Assembly: GCA_964476835.1 (NCBI GenBank)
Contig: CAYZCE010000013.1
Coordinates: 1 to 56,045, forward strand
DNA: 56,045 nt
Source of the DNA: PALSA-926 sp964476835
GTDB taxonomy: Bacteria; Pseudomonadota; Alphaproteobacteria; Micavibrionales; UBA2020
Direction of reading: 5' to 3'
Shown: one piece after another, positions 1 through 11,241 of the stretch
Numbering within the stretch: position 1 is the first letter of the stretch
Layout of the letters: every line of letters starts with the position of its first letter
The notes under the pieces: model-generated
Database searches by the model: none
The model's input: the letters and a program-made list of their open reading frames with translations, nothing else
What the model was told of the DNA's origin: nothing
Made by a program: the position numbers and the translations under genes

Positions 1-1044
1 ATCTACGGCGCCGGCTGCCTGATCACCGAAGGCGTGCGCGGCGAGGGCGGCTACCTCACCAACAGCACCGGCGAGCGTTTCATGGAACGCTATGCACCGT
101 CGGCGAAAGACTTGGCGTCTCGCGACGTCGTCTCACGCTCGATGACCATGGAAATCCGCGAAGGCCGCGGCGTGGGCGAGCATAAGGACCATATCCACCT
201 GCACCTCGAACACCTCGACCCCGCGATCATCCGCGAACGCTTGCCCGGCATCGCCGAGAGCGCCAAGATCTTCGCCAAGGTCGACGTCACCAAGGAACCG
301 ATCCCCGTGCTGCCGACCGTGCACTACAACATGGGCGGCATCCCGACCAACTACCACACCGAGGTCGTCAACCCGACCAAGGACAACCCCGACGCGATCG
401 TGCCCGGCCTGATGGCCGTTGGCGAAGCGGCCTGCGTATCGGTGCACGGCGCGAACCGCCTCGGCTCTAACTCGCTGCTCGACCTCGTCGTGTTCGGCCG
501 TGCCGCTGCGATCCGTGCTGCCGAAGTGGTCAAGCCCGGCGCACCGCACAAGAAGCTGCCTGCTGATGCGGGCTCCATCGCCGTCGACCGCCTCGACAAG
601 TTCCGCAACGCCAAGGGCGGCACGCGCACCGCCGACCTCCGCCTCAACATGCAGAAGGATATGCAGGAACACTGCGCGGTCTTCCGCACCGGCGACGTCC
701 TCAAGGCAGGCATGGCGAAAATCGACAAGGTCTGGGGCGGCATGGCCGACATCCAGACGAGCGACCGTTCGATGATCTGGAACTCCGACCTCGTTGAGAC
801 GCTGGAACTCGACAACCTGATGTATCAGGCGCAAGCCACCATCGTCTCCGCCGAGAACCGCAAGGAAAGTCGCGGCGCCCACGCCCGCGAGGACTTCCAG
901 GACCGCGACGACAAGGAATGGATGAAGCACACCGTCATCACCGTGGACGCGCAGGGCAAGACCAACATCGGCTACCGTCCTGTCCACCTCTACACCATGT
1001 CGAAAGACGTCGAGGTCGTGGCACCGAAAGCGAGGGTCTACTAA
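1..1044 (+). CDS. sdhA: Succinate dehydrogenase flavoprotein subunit, 5'-truncated
   Basis: This is the C-terminal part (about 347 residues) of the FAD-binding subunit that oxidises succinate to fumarate in complex II, on the cytoplasmic face of the inner membrane. The reading frame is open from base 1, so the start lies outside the window. Visible family signatures are the capping-domain run FMERYAPSAKDLASRDVVSR, the active-site region HYNMGGIPTN, and the FAD-contacting stretch ANRLGSNSLLDLVVFGR. The C-terminus ends in the usual helical domain with KESRGAHAREDF. Its stop overlaps the sdhB start by one base, so the two are translationally coupled. Identification is secure. Confidence 0.97.
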   Translation: MYGAGCLITEGVRGEGGYLTNSTGERFMERYAPSAKDLASRDVVSRSMTMEIREGRGVGEHKDHIHLHLEHLDPAIIRERLPGIAESAKIFAKVDVTKEPIPVLPTVHYNMGGIPTNYHTEVVNPTKDNPDAIVPGLMAVGEAACVSVHGANRLGSNSLLDLVVFGRAAAIRAAEVVKPGAPHKKLPADAGSIAVDRLDKFRNAKGGTRTADLRLNMQKDMQEHCAVFRTGDVLKAGMAKIDKVWGGMADIQTSDRSMIWNSDLVETLELDNLMYQAQATIVSAENRKESRGAHAREDFQDRDDKEWMKHTVITVDAQGKTNIGYRPVHLYTMSKDVEVVAPKARVY

Positions 1045-1844
1045 TGGTACAGTTTTCTCTGCCGAAAAATTCCAAGGTCACCGAGGGCAAGCACTATCCG
1101 GCGCCGCTCGGCGCGAAGAACAAGCGCACCTTCAACATCTACCGCTGGAACCCGGACAGCGGCGAAAACCCGCGCATCGACTCTTACGAAATCGACCTCG
1201 ACGCCTGCGGGCCGATGGTGCTGGATGCGCTGATCCATATCAAGAATAACGTGGACAGCACGCTGACCTTCCGCCGCTCCTGCCGCGAGGGCGTCTGCGG
1301 CTCCTGCGCGATGAACATCGACGGCACCAACACGCTCGCCTGCACCAAGCACATCGGCGACGTGAAGGGCGCGGTGAAGATCTCGCCGCTGCCGCACCTT
1401 AAGGTGATGAAGGACCTCGTCTCCGACCTCGCGATGCTCTACAAGCAATACGCCTCGATCATGCCGTGGATGAAGAACAACACCCCGCCGCCCGAGCGCG
1501 AGCGCCTGCAGTCTTCCGAAGACGCCAACAAGCTCAACGGCGACGACGGCCACGGGCCGGCGGCCTGCATCCTGTGCTTCTCCTGCTCCACCTCGTGCCC
1601 GAGCTATTGGTGGAACGGCGAAAAGTTCCTCGGCCCCGCCATTTTGCTGCAGGCATGGCGCTGGATTACCGACAGCCGCGACGAAGCGAAGAAGGAACGC
1701 CTTAAGGCGCTCGAAGATCCCTTCAAGCTCTATCGCTGCCACACCATCATGAACTGCACCAACACCTGCCCCAAGGGCCTCAACCCGGCCAAGGCGATCG
1801 CCGAGATCAAGAAGCAGATCGCGGAGATGAAGGAAGAGGCCTAA
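1044..1844 (+). CDS. sdhB: Succinate dehydrogenase iron-sulfur subunit
   Basis: This 266-residue electron-transfer subunit of complex II carries three clusters that pass electrons from SdhA FAD to ubiquinone. The [2Fe-2S] ligands are C80, C85, C88 and C100 (CREGVCGSC then C). The first 4Fe-type motif has C175, C178, C181 and C185, and the last cluster motif has C232, C238 and C242. The length is typical of alphaproteobacterial SdhB. I chose the ATG at 1044 because it overlaps the sdhA stop and begins the standard N-terminus; the frame runs open further upstream only as antecedent sequence inside sdhA. The membrane anchors sdhC/sdhD are presumably upstream of the window. Confidence 0.97.
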   Translation: MVQFSLPKNSKVTEGKHYPAPLGAKNKRTFNIYRWNPDSGENPRIDSYEIDLDACGPMVLDALIHIKNNVDSTLTFRRSCREGVCGSCAMNIDGTNTLACTKHIGDVKGAVKISPLPHLKVMKDLVSDLAMLYKQYASIMPWMKNNTPPPERERLQSSEDANKLNGDDGHGPAACILCFSCSTSCPSYWWNGEKFLGPAILLQAWRWITDSRDEAKKERLKALEDPFKLYRCHTIMNCTNTCPKGLNPAKAIAEIKKQIAEMKEEA

Positions 1845-1860
1845 CCAAGGGAGCATCCCG

Positions 1861-3096
1861 ATGCAGCGTCTCGGTCTTGAAAAAGCGGTGATGCTGGCCG
1901 TGCTGGTGAGCGCGCTCGGGTATTTCGTCGATATTTTCGACTTGCTGCTGTTCAGCATCGTGCGCGTGTCGTCCTTGCGCGACCTCGGCGTGGCGGAAGG
2001 GGACTTGCTGTCAGTCGGCATCCATCTCTTGAACGCGCAGATGATCGGCCTGTTTCTGGGCGGCCTGTTCTGGGGCGTGCTGGGCGACAAGTACGGGCGC
2101 GTCTCTGTCCTGTTTGGCTCGATCCTGCTCTATTCCGTCGGCAACATCCTCAACGGTTTCGTGACGAGCGTCGACCAATACGCGCTGGTGCGCCTGTTCA
2201 CCGGCATCGGCCTGGCGGGCGAGCTGGGGCTGGGTGTCACGCTGGTGACGGAGCTGATGCCCAAGCATGTGCGCGGCCTTGGCGCGGTGTTCATCTCCTT
2301 CGTCGGCATCATGGGCGCGGGCTTTGCGGCGCTCGTTGCCGATCGGCTCGGCTGGCGCGACGCCTATATCATCGGCGGCGCGCTGGGGCTGGGGCTTTTA
2401 CTGCTGCGGATCAAGCTGTGCGAGTCCGGCCTTTACGCCAAGACGGCGGCGGGCGGCGACCGCAAGAGCCGCGGCGACCTGCGCCTGTTCCTGAAAAAGC
2501 CCGCGCTGCTCAAAAAATATCTGCTGGTCGTGCTGGTCGGCGCGCCGATCTGGGCGGGCGTCGGCATCTTCATCACCTTCGCGCCCGAGTTCGCGCGCGA
2601 TTTCGGCATGGTCGCCATCCCCTCGGCGGGCACGGCGGTGCTGGCGTGCTATATGACGCAGTCCTTCGCCAACCTCGGCATCGGCGTCCTCAGCCAGACA
2701 TTGAAAAGCCGCAAGAAGGCGATGCTGGCCGCGATCGGCCTGCTCGCGGCGGCGATCCTGCTCTACGTGACGGTGCGCACGGAATCGCTCAACGTCTTCT
2801 ATGCATTGTGCGCGGGCGTCGGCGTCGGATGCGGCTATTGGGCGATGTTCGTGCAGGCGGGGGCGGAGCAGTTCGGCACCGACCTGCGCGCGACCGCCGC
2901 GACCAGCATTCCCAACGTCGTGCGCGGGCTTGTCGTGCCCATGACCGCCTTGTTCCACGCGCTGATCCCCGCCTTCGGCGTGACGAACAGCGGGCTTCTG
3001 GTCATGAGCGGCGCGATTGCCGTCGCGCTCGCCGCGCTCTGGCAGCTGGAGGAGACGTTCCACGCCGACCTTGATTATCTCGAGGCGACAGCGTAA
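1861..3096 (+). CDS. MFS transporter (sugar/organic-acid porter type)
   Basis: This 411-residue polytopic inner-membrane protein has about twelve hydrophobic segments. The loop 2-3 MFS signature is present as GVLGDKYGRVSVLFGS, and a charged helix-4 segment (LVRLFTGIGLAGELGLGV) resembles metabolite:H+ symporters. A clear ribosome site (AAGGGAG) precedes the ATG, and the gene follows sdhB by only 16 bases. It may therefore be cotranscribed with the TCA genes, which would suit a carboxylate substrate, but nothing in the sequence fixes substrate or direction. The C-terminal half has fewer charged residues in its loops than the N-terminal half. Confidence 0.85.
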   Translation: MQRLGLEKAVMLAVLVSALGYFVDIFDLLLFSIVRVSSLRDLGVAEGDLLSVGIHLLNAQMIGLFLGGLFWGVLGDKYGRVSVLFGSILLYSVGNILNGFVTSVDQYALVRLFTGIGLAGELGLGVTLVTELMPKHVRGLGAVFISFVGIMGAGFAALVADRLGWRDAYIIGGALGLGLLLLRIKLCESGLYAKTAAGGDRKSRGDLRLFLKKPALLKKYLLVVLVGAPIWAGVGIFITFAPEFARDFGMVAIPSAGTAVLACYMTQSFANLGIGVLSQTLKSRKKAMLAAIGLLAAAILLYVTVRTESLNVFYALCAGVGVGCGYWAMFVQAGAEQFGTDLRATAATSIPNVVRGLVVPMTALFHALIPAFGVTNSGLLVMSGAIAVALAALWQLEETFHADLDYLEATA

Positions 3097-3106
3097 AGGG
3101 GAAGAC

Positions 3107-3934
3107 ATGACGCCAGAACAACATCGCCAGAACGTGGATGCCGCGCGCGACCTGATCCAGGAACGCCTCGGCGCGCTGCGCCCGAAAATCGCCGTCATCC
3201 TCGGCTCCGGCCTCGGCGGGCTGGCGGACAAGGTCGAGGGCGCGGTGCGCATCGCCTACAAGGACCTGGCAGGGTTCCCCGTGCCGACCGTGCAGGGCCA
3301 CGCGGGCGAACTGATCGCGGGCAAGCTCAACGGCGTCGATGTCATCGTGCTGAAAGGCCGCCAGCATTTTTACGAGACGGACAACGCCTATCCGCTCAAG
3401 ACGCTGATCCGTACCATGAAGGCGTTGGGCGTCGAGACGCTGTTCCTCTCCAACGCCGCCGGTTCCTTGCGACCGCACATCGGCGTGGGCGAGCTGATGG
3501 CGATCACAGACCATATCAATTACACCGGCTTCAACCCGCTCGTCGGCCACAACGACGACGTTTTTGGCGACCGCTTCGTGCCACTCGGCAACGCGTGGGA
3601 CAAGGAACTGACCGACAAGCTCAAGGCCGTCGGCAAGAAACTGGCGCTGCCGTTGCATGAGGGCGTTTACGTCGCCTTCCGCGGGCCGTCGTTCGAGACG
3701 GCAGCTGAAATCCGCATGGCGCAAGGCTTCGGCGCCGATGCGGTCGGCATGTCGAGCGTGCCGGACTGTATCATCGCGCGCCACTGCGGCCTCAAGGTTG
3801 TCGGCTGTTCCTGTATCACCAATATGGGCGAAGGCCTGTCGGACGAAAAGCTGAGCCACGCGCACACGCTGGCCAACGCCGCGCGCGCAGCTCAGTCGTT
3901 CGAGAAGCTGGTCTTCGAGTTCGTCGCCGCATGA
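3107..3934 (+). CDS. punA: Purine-nucleoside phosphorylase (trimeric class)
   Basis: The product (275 residues) is a phosphorylase that splits inosine or guanosine with phosphate into base and ribose-1-phosphate for purine salvage. Phosphate-site signatures are visible: GSGLGGLAD near residue 33, the GHAG turn with H65, and KGRQHFYE with R85. SNAAGS lies near 115, and the base-site region is GMSSVPDCIIARHCGLKV followed by TNMGEG. The length matches the roughly 275-residue trimeric family. The ATG at 3107 follows an AAAGGGGAAG ribosome site. The last four bases overlap the start of the amidase gene. A xanthosine-preferring variant cannot be excluded from sequence. Confidence 0.92.
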   Translation: MTPEQHRQNVDAARDLIQERLGALRPKIAVILGSGLGGLADKVEGAVRIAYKDLAGFPVPTVQGHAGELIAGKLNGVDVIVLKGRQHFYETDNAYPLKTLIRTMKALGVETLFLSNAAGSLRPHIGVGELMAITDHINYTGFNPLVGHNDDVFGDRFVPLGNAWDKELTDKLKAVGKKLALPLHEGVYVAFRGPSFETAAEIRMAQGFGADAVGMSSVPDCIIARHCGLKVVGCSCITNMGEGLSDEKLSHAHTLANAARAAQSFEKLVFEFVAA

Positions 3935-4632
3935 AGGTCGAACACGATCCATCACCGAACTTCGGGGACCGCAAGGACGGCAAGGCCGCCCAGTACCTCA
4001 TCCTGCACTACACCGGCTCGCCGAGCGCGGAAGAAGCACTGCATCTGCTGAAAGGCGGGCGCGCGGGTCATGACGTCAGCGCGCATTATCTGGTCGATGA
4101 AACCGGCGTCGTCACGCGCCTTGTCGATGAAGACAAGCGCGCATGGCACGCCGGAAAATCGTATTGGGACGGCGAGGAAGACATGAATTCCGCCTCCATC
4201 GGTATCGAGATCCAGAACCCCGGCCACGAATTCGGCTATGTGCCGTTCACCGCGGCGCAGGTCGCGGCGGTGATCGCGCTGTGCAAGGATATCATGCAGC
4301 GCCACGGCATCGCGCCCGAAAACGTGCTCGCCCATTCCGACATCGCGCCGCAGCGCAAGGAAGACCCGGGTGAATTATTCCCATGGGAAGAACTGGCGCA
4401 GCACGGCATCGGCGTCTGGCCGTCAGTCACGTCGGCGGATGCGGGTGCAGGCGAACTTGCGCCTTTGCTCGCCCAATACGGCTACGACGCGCGCGTTGAT
4501 GAAAAGACGCTGACGGCAGCCTTCCAGCGCCATTTCCAGCCCGAAGTCTTTAAAAACCCCGACAAAATCGGCACGCCCGACGCCGATACCATCAAGCGCG
4601 CGCGGGCGTTGTTGCGAATCAAAGGGCTTTAA
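3931..4632 (+). CDS. N-acetylmuramoyl-L-alanine amidase (AmiD/AmpD type)
   Basis: This 233-residue zinc amidase should cut the MurNAc-L-Ala bond in peptidoglycan or muropeptides. The Amidase_2 domain spans about residues 15-155. Zinc ligands appear as H26 (LHYTG), H135 (AHSDIAP) and D145 (KEDPG), with E93 in GIEIQ as the likely catalytic acid. A small helical peptidoglycan-binding-like domain follows (residues about 170-230). No signal peptide or lipobox is visible at the N-terminus (MKVEHDPSPNFGDR), unlike E. coli AmiD, so a cytoplasmic recycling role like AmpD is possible. It overlaps punA by ATGA and is translationally coupled to it. Confidence 0.88.
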   Translation: MKVEHDPSPNFGDRKDGKAAQYLILHYTGSPSAEEALHLLKGGRAGHDVSAHYLVDETGVVTRLVDEDKRAWHAGKSYWDGEEDMNSASIGIEIQNPGHEFGYVPFTAAQVAAVIALCKDIMQRHGIAPENVLAHSDIAPQRKEDPGELFPWEELAQHGIGVWPSVTSADAGAGELAPLLAQYGYDARVDEKTLTAAFQRHFQPEVFKNPDKIGTPDADTIKRARALLRIKGL

Positions 4633-4645
4633 GGCTAGTCTCCGC

Positions 4646-5002
4646 GTGCCAGAGGGTCGGATGACCGCGTCGCTGCGAAGCGTCGAGGAAAGTCCGGGCT
4701 CCATGAAAACACGGTGCCGGGTAACACCCGGCGGGGGCGACCCCAGGGATAGTGCCACAGAAAACAAACCGCCTTCGCAAGAGGGTAAGGGTGAAAAGGT
4801 GCGGTAAGAGCGCACCGCAGGACTGGCAACAGGACTGGCATGGAAAACCCCGCCAGGAGCAAGACCAAATAGGGAAGGCGCATAAGCTGTTTTCGGCTTG
4901 TCTTCCGGGTAGGTTGCTGGAGGCGTCAGGTAACTGCCGCCCGAGATGAATGGTCATCACGCCGCAAGGCGTACAGAACCCGGCTTATAGACCCTCTGGC
5001 TT
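4646..5002 (+). ncRNA. rnpB: RNase P RNA (bacterial type A)
   Basis: This is the catalytic RNA that matures the 5' ends of tRNAs. Helix P1 closes the molecule: bases 4648-4658 (gccagagggtc) pair with 4990-5000 (gaccctctggc). The conserved CR-I region GAGGAAAGTCCGGGCTCC lies at about 4684-4701, and the P4-forming ACAGAA and the late AGAUGAAUGGUCAUC-like element (near 4942) are also present. The end is followed by a short T-rich run. The gene starts within about 15 bases of the amidase stop, so its promoter must lie in the amidase coding end. The ruvX stop codon converges on its 3' end. The exact 5' and 3' ends are estimated. Confidence 0.95.
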
Positions 5003-5003
5003 T

Positions 5004-5480
5004 TTATTTGTTCATCGTGTCGATCGCGCCCTGCAGGATGTGCTGGGCGGCGAGCTTGTCGATGGCGGCGGCGCGCTTTTTGCGCGTGACGTCGTGGGCG
5101 AGCATGGCGTCTTCGGCGGCGAAGGATGTCAGGCGTTCGTCGAAGAAGGCGATCAGCGGCGTGAAACCGAGTACCGCAGCGGCGGCCTCGAGGTTGACGG
5201 CGAAGTGGCGCACCGAATCAACCCGAGGGCCTTCGGAGCCGTCCATGTTGAGCGGAAGTCCTATGACAAATCCTGCGACGCCGTATTCAGTGCAGATGGC
5301 GGCGAGTTTCTGGATGTCCTGCCCGAACTTGGTGCGTTCGATGGTCTTGAGCGGGGTGGCCATCGTCAGTTCGGGGGTGGAGACGGCCAAACCCCATGTT
5401 TTGCTGCCGTGATCGATGCCGATGAGGCGTTTGCCGCCGGGCAGGGCCGCTTTCAATTCTTTTAAACTGAGTACCGTCAT
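5004..5480 (-). CDS. ruvX: Putative pre-16S rRNA nuclease / Holliday-junction resolvase-like YqgF
   Basis: This 158-residue RNase H-fold protein trims the 5' end of pre-16S rRNA in the characterised E. coli homologue; an older assignment is Holliday-junction resolution. The first catalytic aspartate sits in LIGIDHGSKTWGLAVS near residue 23. VIGLPLNMDGSEGPR and the FFDERLTSFAAEDAML segment supply the other acidic residues. The start ATG at 5480 lies 44 bases from divergent gatC. The stop codon lies in the T-rich run that follows rnpB, so the two genes converge with essentially no spacer. Confident assignment. Confidence 0.93.
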   Translation of the reverse strand: MTVLSLKELKAALPGGKRLIGIDHGSKTWGLAVSTPELTMATPLKTIERTKFGQDIQKLAAICTEYGVAGFVIGLPLNMDGSEGPRVDSVRHFAVNLEAAAAVLGFTPLIAFFDERLTSFAAEDAMLAHDVTRKKRAAAIDKLAAQHILQGAIDTMNK

Positions 5481-5524
5481 GATAGTGTTTATGCCTGTTT
5501 ACCTACCATAAAGCAAGGAAGCTC

Positions 5525-5812
5525 ATGTCGATTGATACGAATACGGTGCGGAAGGTGGCGCGTCTGGCGCGCATCCGCACCAGCGACGCGGAAGCCGAGG
5601 TTTTCGCCGGAGAACTCAACAAGATCTTAAAGATGATCGAGCAGCTGGGCGAAGTGAACACCGACGGCGTCGAGCCGATGACCAGCGTGATCGAGATGCT
5701 GGCGCCCGAGCGCGAAGACAAGGTCACCGACGGCGGCATCCCCGAAAAGATTTTGGCCAACGCGCCCGAGCACACCGCGGGCTTCTTTGTCGTTCCGAAG
5801 GTAGTTGAATAA
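5525..5812 (+). CDS. gatC: Asp-tRNA(Asn)/Glu-tRNA(Gln) amidotransferase subunit C
   Basis: GatC (95 residues) is the small scaffold subunit wrapping GatA and GatB in the transamidosome. It begins MSIDTNTVRKVARLARI, the family's conserved N-terminal helix, and carries ELNKILKMIEQLGEVNTDGV and the late motif ERED-V-DGG-P. A strong AAGGAAG ribosome site precedes the ATG. It is followed by a 100-base spacer with a paired hairpin repeat before gatA, so gatA is less tightly linked than gatA is to gatB. It is divergent from ruvX. Confidence 0.95.
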   Translation: MSIDTNTVRKVARLARIRTSDAEAEVFAGELNKILKMIEQLGEVNTDGVEPMTSVIEMLAPEREDKVTDGGIPEKILANAPEHTAGFFVVPKVVE

Positions 5813-5818
5813 TCCAAC

Positions 5819-5893
5819 TGTCATGCCCGCCTTGTGCGGGCATCCGCGACGCTTATGAGCCGCACCGGATCCCCGCACAAGGCGGGGATGACA
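5819..5893. repeat. Paired-hairpin intergenic inverted repeat
   Basis: Two hairpins sit between gatC and gatA. The first pairs 5823-5830 (atgcccgc) with 5836-5843 around loop cttgt. The second pairs 5869-5876 (atccccgc) with 5882-5889 around loop acaag. The two arms are also near-perfect inverted copies of each other (tgtcat at one end, atgaca at the other). The bases that differ between the arms remain paired inside each hairpin. This resembles REP/BIME-type dispersed elements; no second copy is seen in this window. Confidence 0.8.
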
Positions 5894-5912
5894 AGATGAA
5901 AGAGAAGATGAC

Positions 5913-8857
<2,945 letters not shown>

Positions 8858-9403
8858 GTGGAAGCCGCCTTCGCCATCGTTACGCTGCTTGTGGTCGTCG
8901 TGGCGTTTGCGAACGAGTATTATCAGCAAAAGCTCGGCGTCTCGATGATGCCGACGATGCCGCGGGTCGCGCGTGAGATGGTGGCCTTGGCCGCCGGCGC
9001 GCCCGAGGGCCGCATCGTCGAGCTCGGCTCCGGCTGGGGCGGCCTTGCGCGGCGCGCCGCCAAGGCCTTTCCCGGGCGTGCGGTGGTCGGGATCGAATAT
9101 TCGCTCTTCCCTTATCTCGGGTCCCGCCTGCGTGGGTTGCTGCCGCCGCGCCTGCCGAACCTGCGTTTCGACCGGCGCGACTTCTTCGCCGTGCCGCTCG
9201 ACGGCGCGGGCGCGGTTCTGTGTTACCTCAGCCACCCGCTGATGGCGCGATTGCAGCCCAAGTTCGCTGCCGAACTGCCGCCGGGCGCGTGCGTCGTGAG
9301 CAGCACCTTTCCCGTCCCCGGCTGGACGCCGGATGTGGTGCGCGATGTCAAAGGGGCATGGAAGACGCAGATCTTCGTCTATAAAAAAGGAAAGGTCGCA
9401 TGA
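8858..9403 (+). CDS. Membrane-anchored SAM-dependent methyltransferase-like protein
   Basis: This 181-residue protein starts at a GTG directly abutting the gatB stop. Residues about 3-19 form one hydrophobic segment (AFAIVTLLVVVVAFA), probably a single membrane anchor. A Rossmann-like methyltransferase fold follows: motif I reads RIVELGSGWGGLARRAAK near residue 50, an acidic strand end VVGIEYS comes next, then a FDRRDFF motif. Substrate is unknown. Its stop overlaps the start of the HAD phosphatase gene (ATGA), so it belongs to a four-gene coupled set with the phosphatase, an FAD oxidoreductase and an aldo/keto reductase. Confidence 0.7.
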   Translation: MEAAFAIVTLLVVVVAFANEYYQQKLGVSMMPTMPRVAREMVALAAGAPEGRIVELGSGWGGLARRAAKAFPGRAVVGIEYSLFPYLGSRLRGLLPPRLPNLRFDRRDFFAVPLDGAGAVLCYLSHPLMARLQPKFAAELPPGACVVSSTFPVPGWTPDVVRDVKGAWKTQIFVYKKGKVA

Positions 9404-10077
9404 AGAAATTCGCGGTCTTCGACGTCGACGGCACGATCCTCGACTCTTACGGGCTTTTTTCGCGCGTGGTGCTCGACTATTCGCGCGCGCAAGGCCTGCC
9501 CGAGCCGTGCCTGACGACCATCCACCACGGCTATGGCGACCCGATGAACCACGACTTCAAATGGGGCGTCAGTCGCGAGGAGCAATGCGAGCACCTGTTC
9601 GCGACTTATAAGCTCACTGACGAACTCTCCCGCTCCGGCCTGCCGGAACACACGCCCAGCCTGTTCGACGGCGTCACCGAGACGCTGGCGCAGCTCAAGG
9701 ACATGGGCTACACGCTCGGCATCGTGACGTCGAAGCCGGAAGACCCGCTGCTGCACCTGCTGGACTATCACAAGGTGCGCCCGCTGTTTTCCGGCATCCG
9801 CAGCTGGACGGACATTGAGCGCCGCGGCGAACAGCAGAAGCCCGCGCCCGACATGCTGCAAAGCGTGATGCGCGAGCTGGGCTTCACGCCGGAAGAGACC
9901 GTCATGGTCGGCGACACCACGATGGACATCCATATGGGCCGCGCGGCGGGCGCGCACACGATCGGCGTGACATGGGGCACGCACCTGCGCGCGCACCTCG
10001 AAGGCGCCGGCGCGCATCATATCGTCGATGGCGATTTCTCCGCCGTGACGCCTATCATCCAGAAGATACTGGGATAA
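9400..10077 (+). CDS. HAD-superfamily hydrolase, phosphoglycolate phosphatase-like
   Basis: This 225-residue phosphatase has all four HAD motifs: nucleophile FDVDGTILDS (D8, general acid D10), motif II VTSKPE, the lysine motif QQKPAPDM, and motif IV MVGDTTMDIHMGRAAG. A helical C1 cap lies between motifs I and II, as in Gph or PpaX. It probably hydrolyses a small phosphorylated metabolite, but the substrate is not readable from sequence. The start overlaps the methyltransferase stop. The FAD-dependent oxidoreductase begins 18 bases downstream on the same strand. Confidence 0.85.
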   Translation: MKKFAVFDVDGTILDSYGLFSRVVLDYSRAQGLPEPCLTTIHHGYGDPMNHDFKWGVSREEQCEHLFATYKLTDELSRSGLPEHTPSLFDGVTETLAQLKDMGYTLGIVTSKPEDPLLHLLDYHKVRPLFSGIRSWTDIERRGEQQKPAPDMLQSVMRELGFTPEETVMVGDTTMDIHMGRAAGAHTIGVTWGTHLRAHLEGAGAHHIVDGDFSAVTPIIQKILG

Positions 10078-10095
10078 TGTCATCGGGCGGGAGTC

Positions 10096-11241
10096 ATGGC
10101 GCAACATACCTATGACATCATCGTGATCGGCGGCGGCGTCGCGGGATTGTTTCTTGCGGCGCGGCTCAAGCGCATGGGCTATAACCTGATCCTTGTCGAG
10201 AAAGACGCGCTCGGTTCCGGCCAGACGCTCGCCTCGCAGGGCATGATCCACGGCGGGCAGAAATACGCGCTGGGCGGCGGCGGCGACCATAGCGCGGCGA
10301 TTGCCGCCATGCCGGCGCGCTGGGATGCCTGCCTCGGCGGATGGGGCGAGGTTAACATCGGCCGCACGCGGATCCTCAGCGAAAACCAGGTGATGTTCCC
10401 GGCGGGCGGGCCGCTGTCGCGCTTTTCCGTCATGGCGGCGGCGCATGCGGTGCGCGGGCGCGTGTCGCGCCTTGCGCGCTTCCACTATCCCGAGGCGCTG
10501 ACGCGCGGACCTGTCTATGAGATGCACGAAAAGGTGCTCGACACGAAATCCCTGGTGGCCGAACTGGCCGCACAGCTTGACGGCCGCATCGTCAAAGGCG
10601 ACGTCGCCGAACTGCTGCCTGACGGGCAAATCGCAGTTTCCGGCCTTGTGATGAACGCGCAGGCCGTCATCTTCACGGCAGGCGCGGGAAATGAGGAAGC
10701 CTTGTCGCTCCTGCGCGTGCGTGAAAAGAAGACGCAGCGCCGCCCCTTGCGGCAGGTGATGGTCAAGGGCATGGAACATCCGCTGTACGGCCACGGCGTC
10801 TGGAGCCAGCCCAAGCCGCGCGTGACGATCACCAGCCATCCGCACGGCGACGGCTACGTCTGGTATCTCGGCGGCAACGTCGCGGAACGGGGTGCGAAGA
10901 TGAGCGAAGACGAAACGCTCGCCTTCGCCAGGAAGGAAATGCAGGAAATATTCCCGCGGGTCGACTGGAACGCGCGCGATTGGGCGACCGTCGCCGTCGA
11001 CCGCGCCGAGGCTTACGAGGCCGCCGGAAACCTGCCGCCCGGCCCGCAAGTGCAACAGCGCGGCCGCGTGATGATCGCCTGGCCGACCAAGCTGACCTTC
11101 GCGCCGCTGCTGGCCGACAAGGTCTGCGAGCGCCTGACGTTCAACAATATCGTTGCCACCCCGCAAACCGCCGTGCCGCCCTTGCCCGTGCCGGAGATCG
11201 CGCAATATCCGTGGGAGGCCGCGTCATGGCGCAGCGTCTAG
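10096..11241 (+). CDS. FAD-dependent oxidoreductase, DAO/glycerol-3-phosphate dehydrogenase-like
   Basis: This 381-residue flavoprotein opens with a dinucleotide-binding motif DIIVIGGGVAGLFLAARL and the acidic end of the second strand (LILVEKD). GSGQTLASQGMIHGGQKYAL follows, the substrate-side loop of the DAO family (GlpA/ThiO-like). TAGAGNEE later marks the second FAD contact region. No membrane segment is seen. The family oxidises C-N or C-OH bonds, and the exact substrate is unknown. Its last 16 bases overlap the aldo/keto reductase gene, suggesting the two redox enzymes act together. Confidence 0.8.
   Translation: MAQHTYDIIVIGGGVAGLFLAARLKRMGYNLILVEKDALGSGQTLASQGMIHGGQKYALGGGGDHSAAIAAMPARWDACLGGWGEVNIGRTRILSENQVMFPAGGPLSRFSVMAAAHAVRGRVSRLARFHYPEALTRGPVYEMHEKVLDTKSLVAELAAQLDGRIVKGDVAELLPDGQIAVSGLVMNAQAVIFTAGAGNEEALSLLRVREKKTQRRPLRQVMVKGMEHPLYGHGVWSQPKPRVTITSHPHGDGYVWYLGGNVAERGAKMSEDETLAFARKEMQEIFPRVDWNARDWATVAVDRAEAYEAAGNLPPGPQVQQRGRVMIAWPTKLTFAPLLADKVCERLTFNNIVATPQTAVPPLPVPEIAQYPWEAASWRSV

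Noticed and set aside
9379..11205. A 608-codon minus-strand open frame across the HAD and FAD genes
   Set aside because: Antisense to genes with intact catalytic motifs; no ribosome site or domain.
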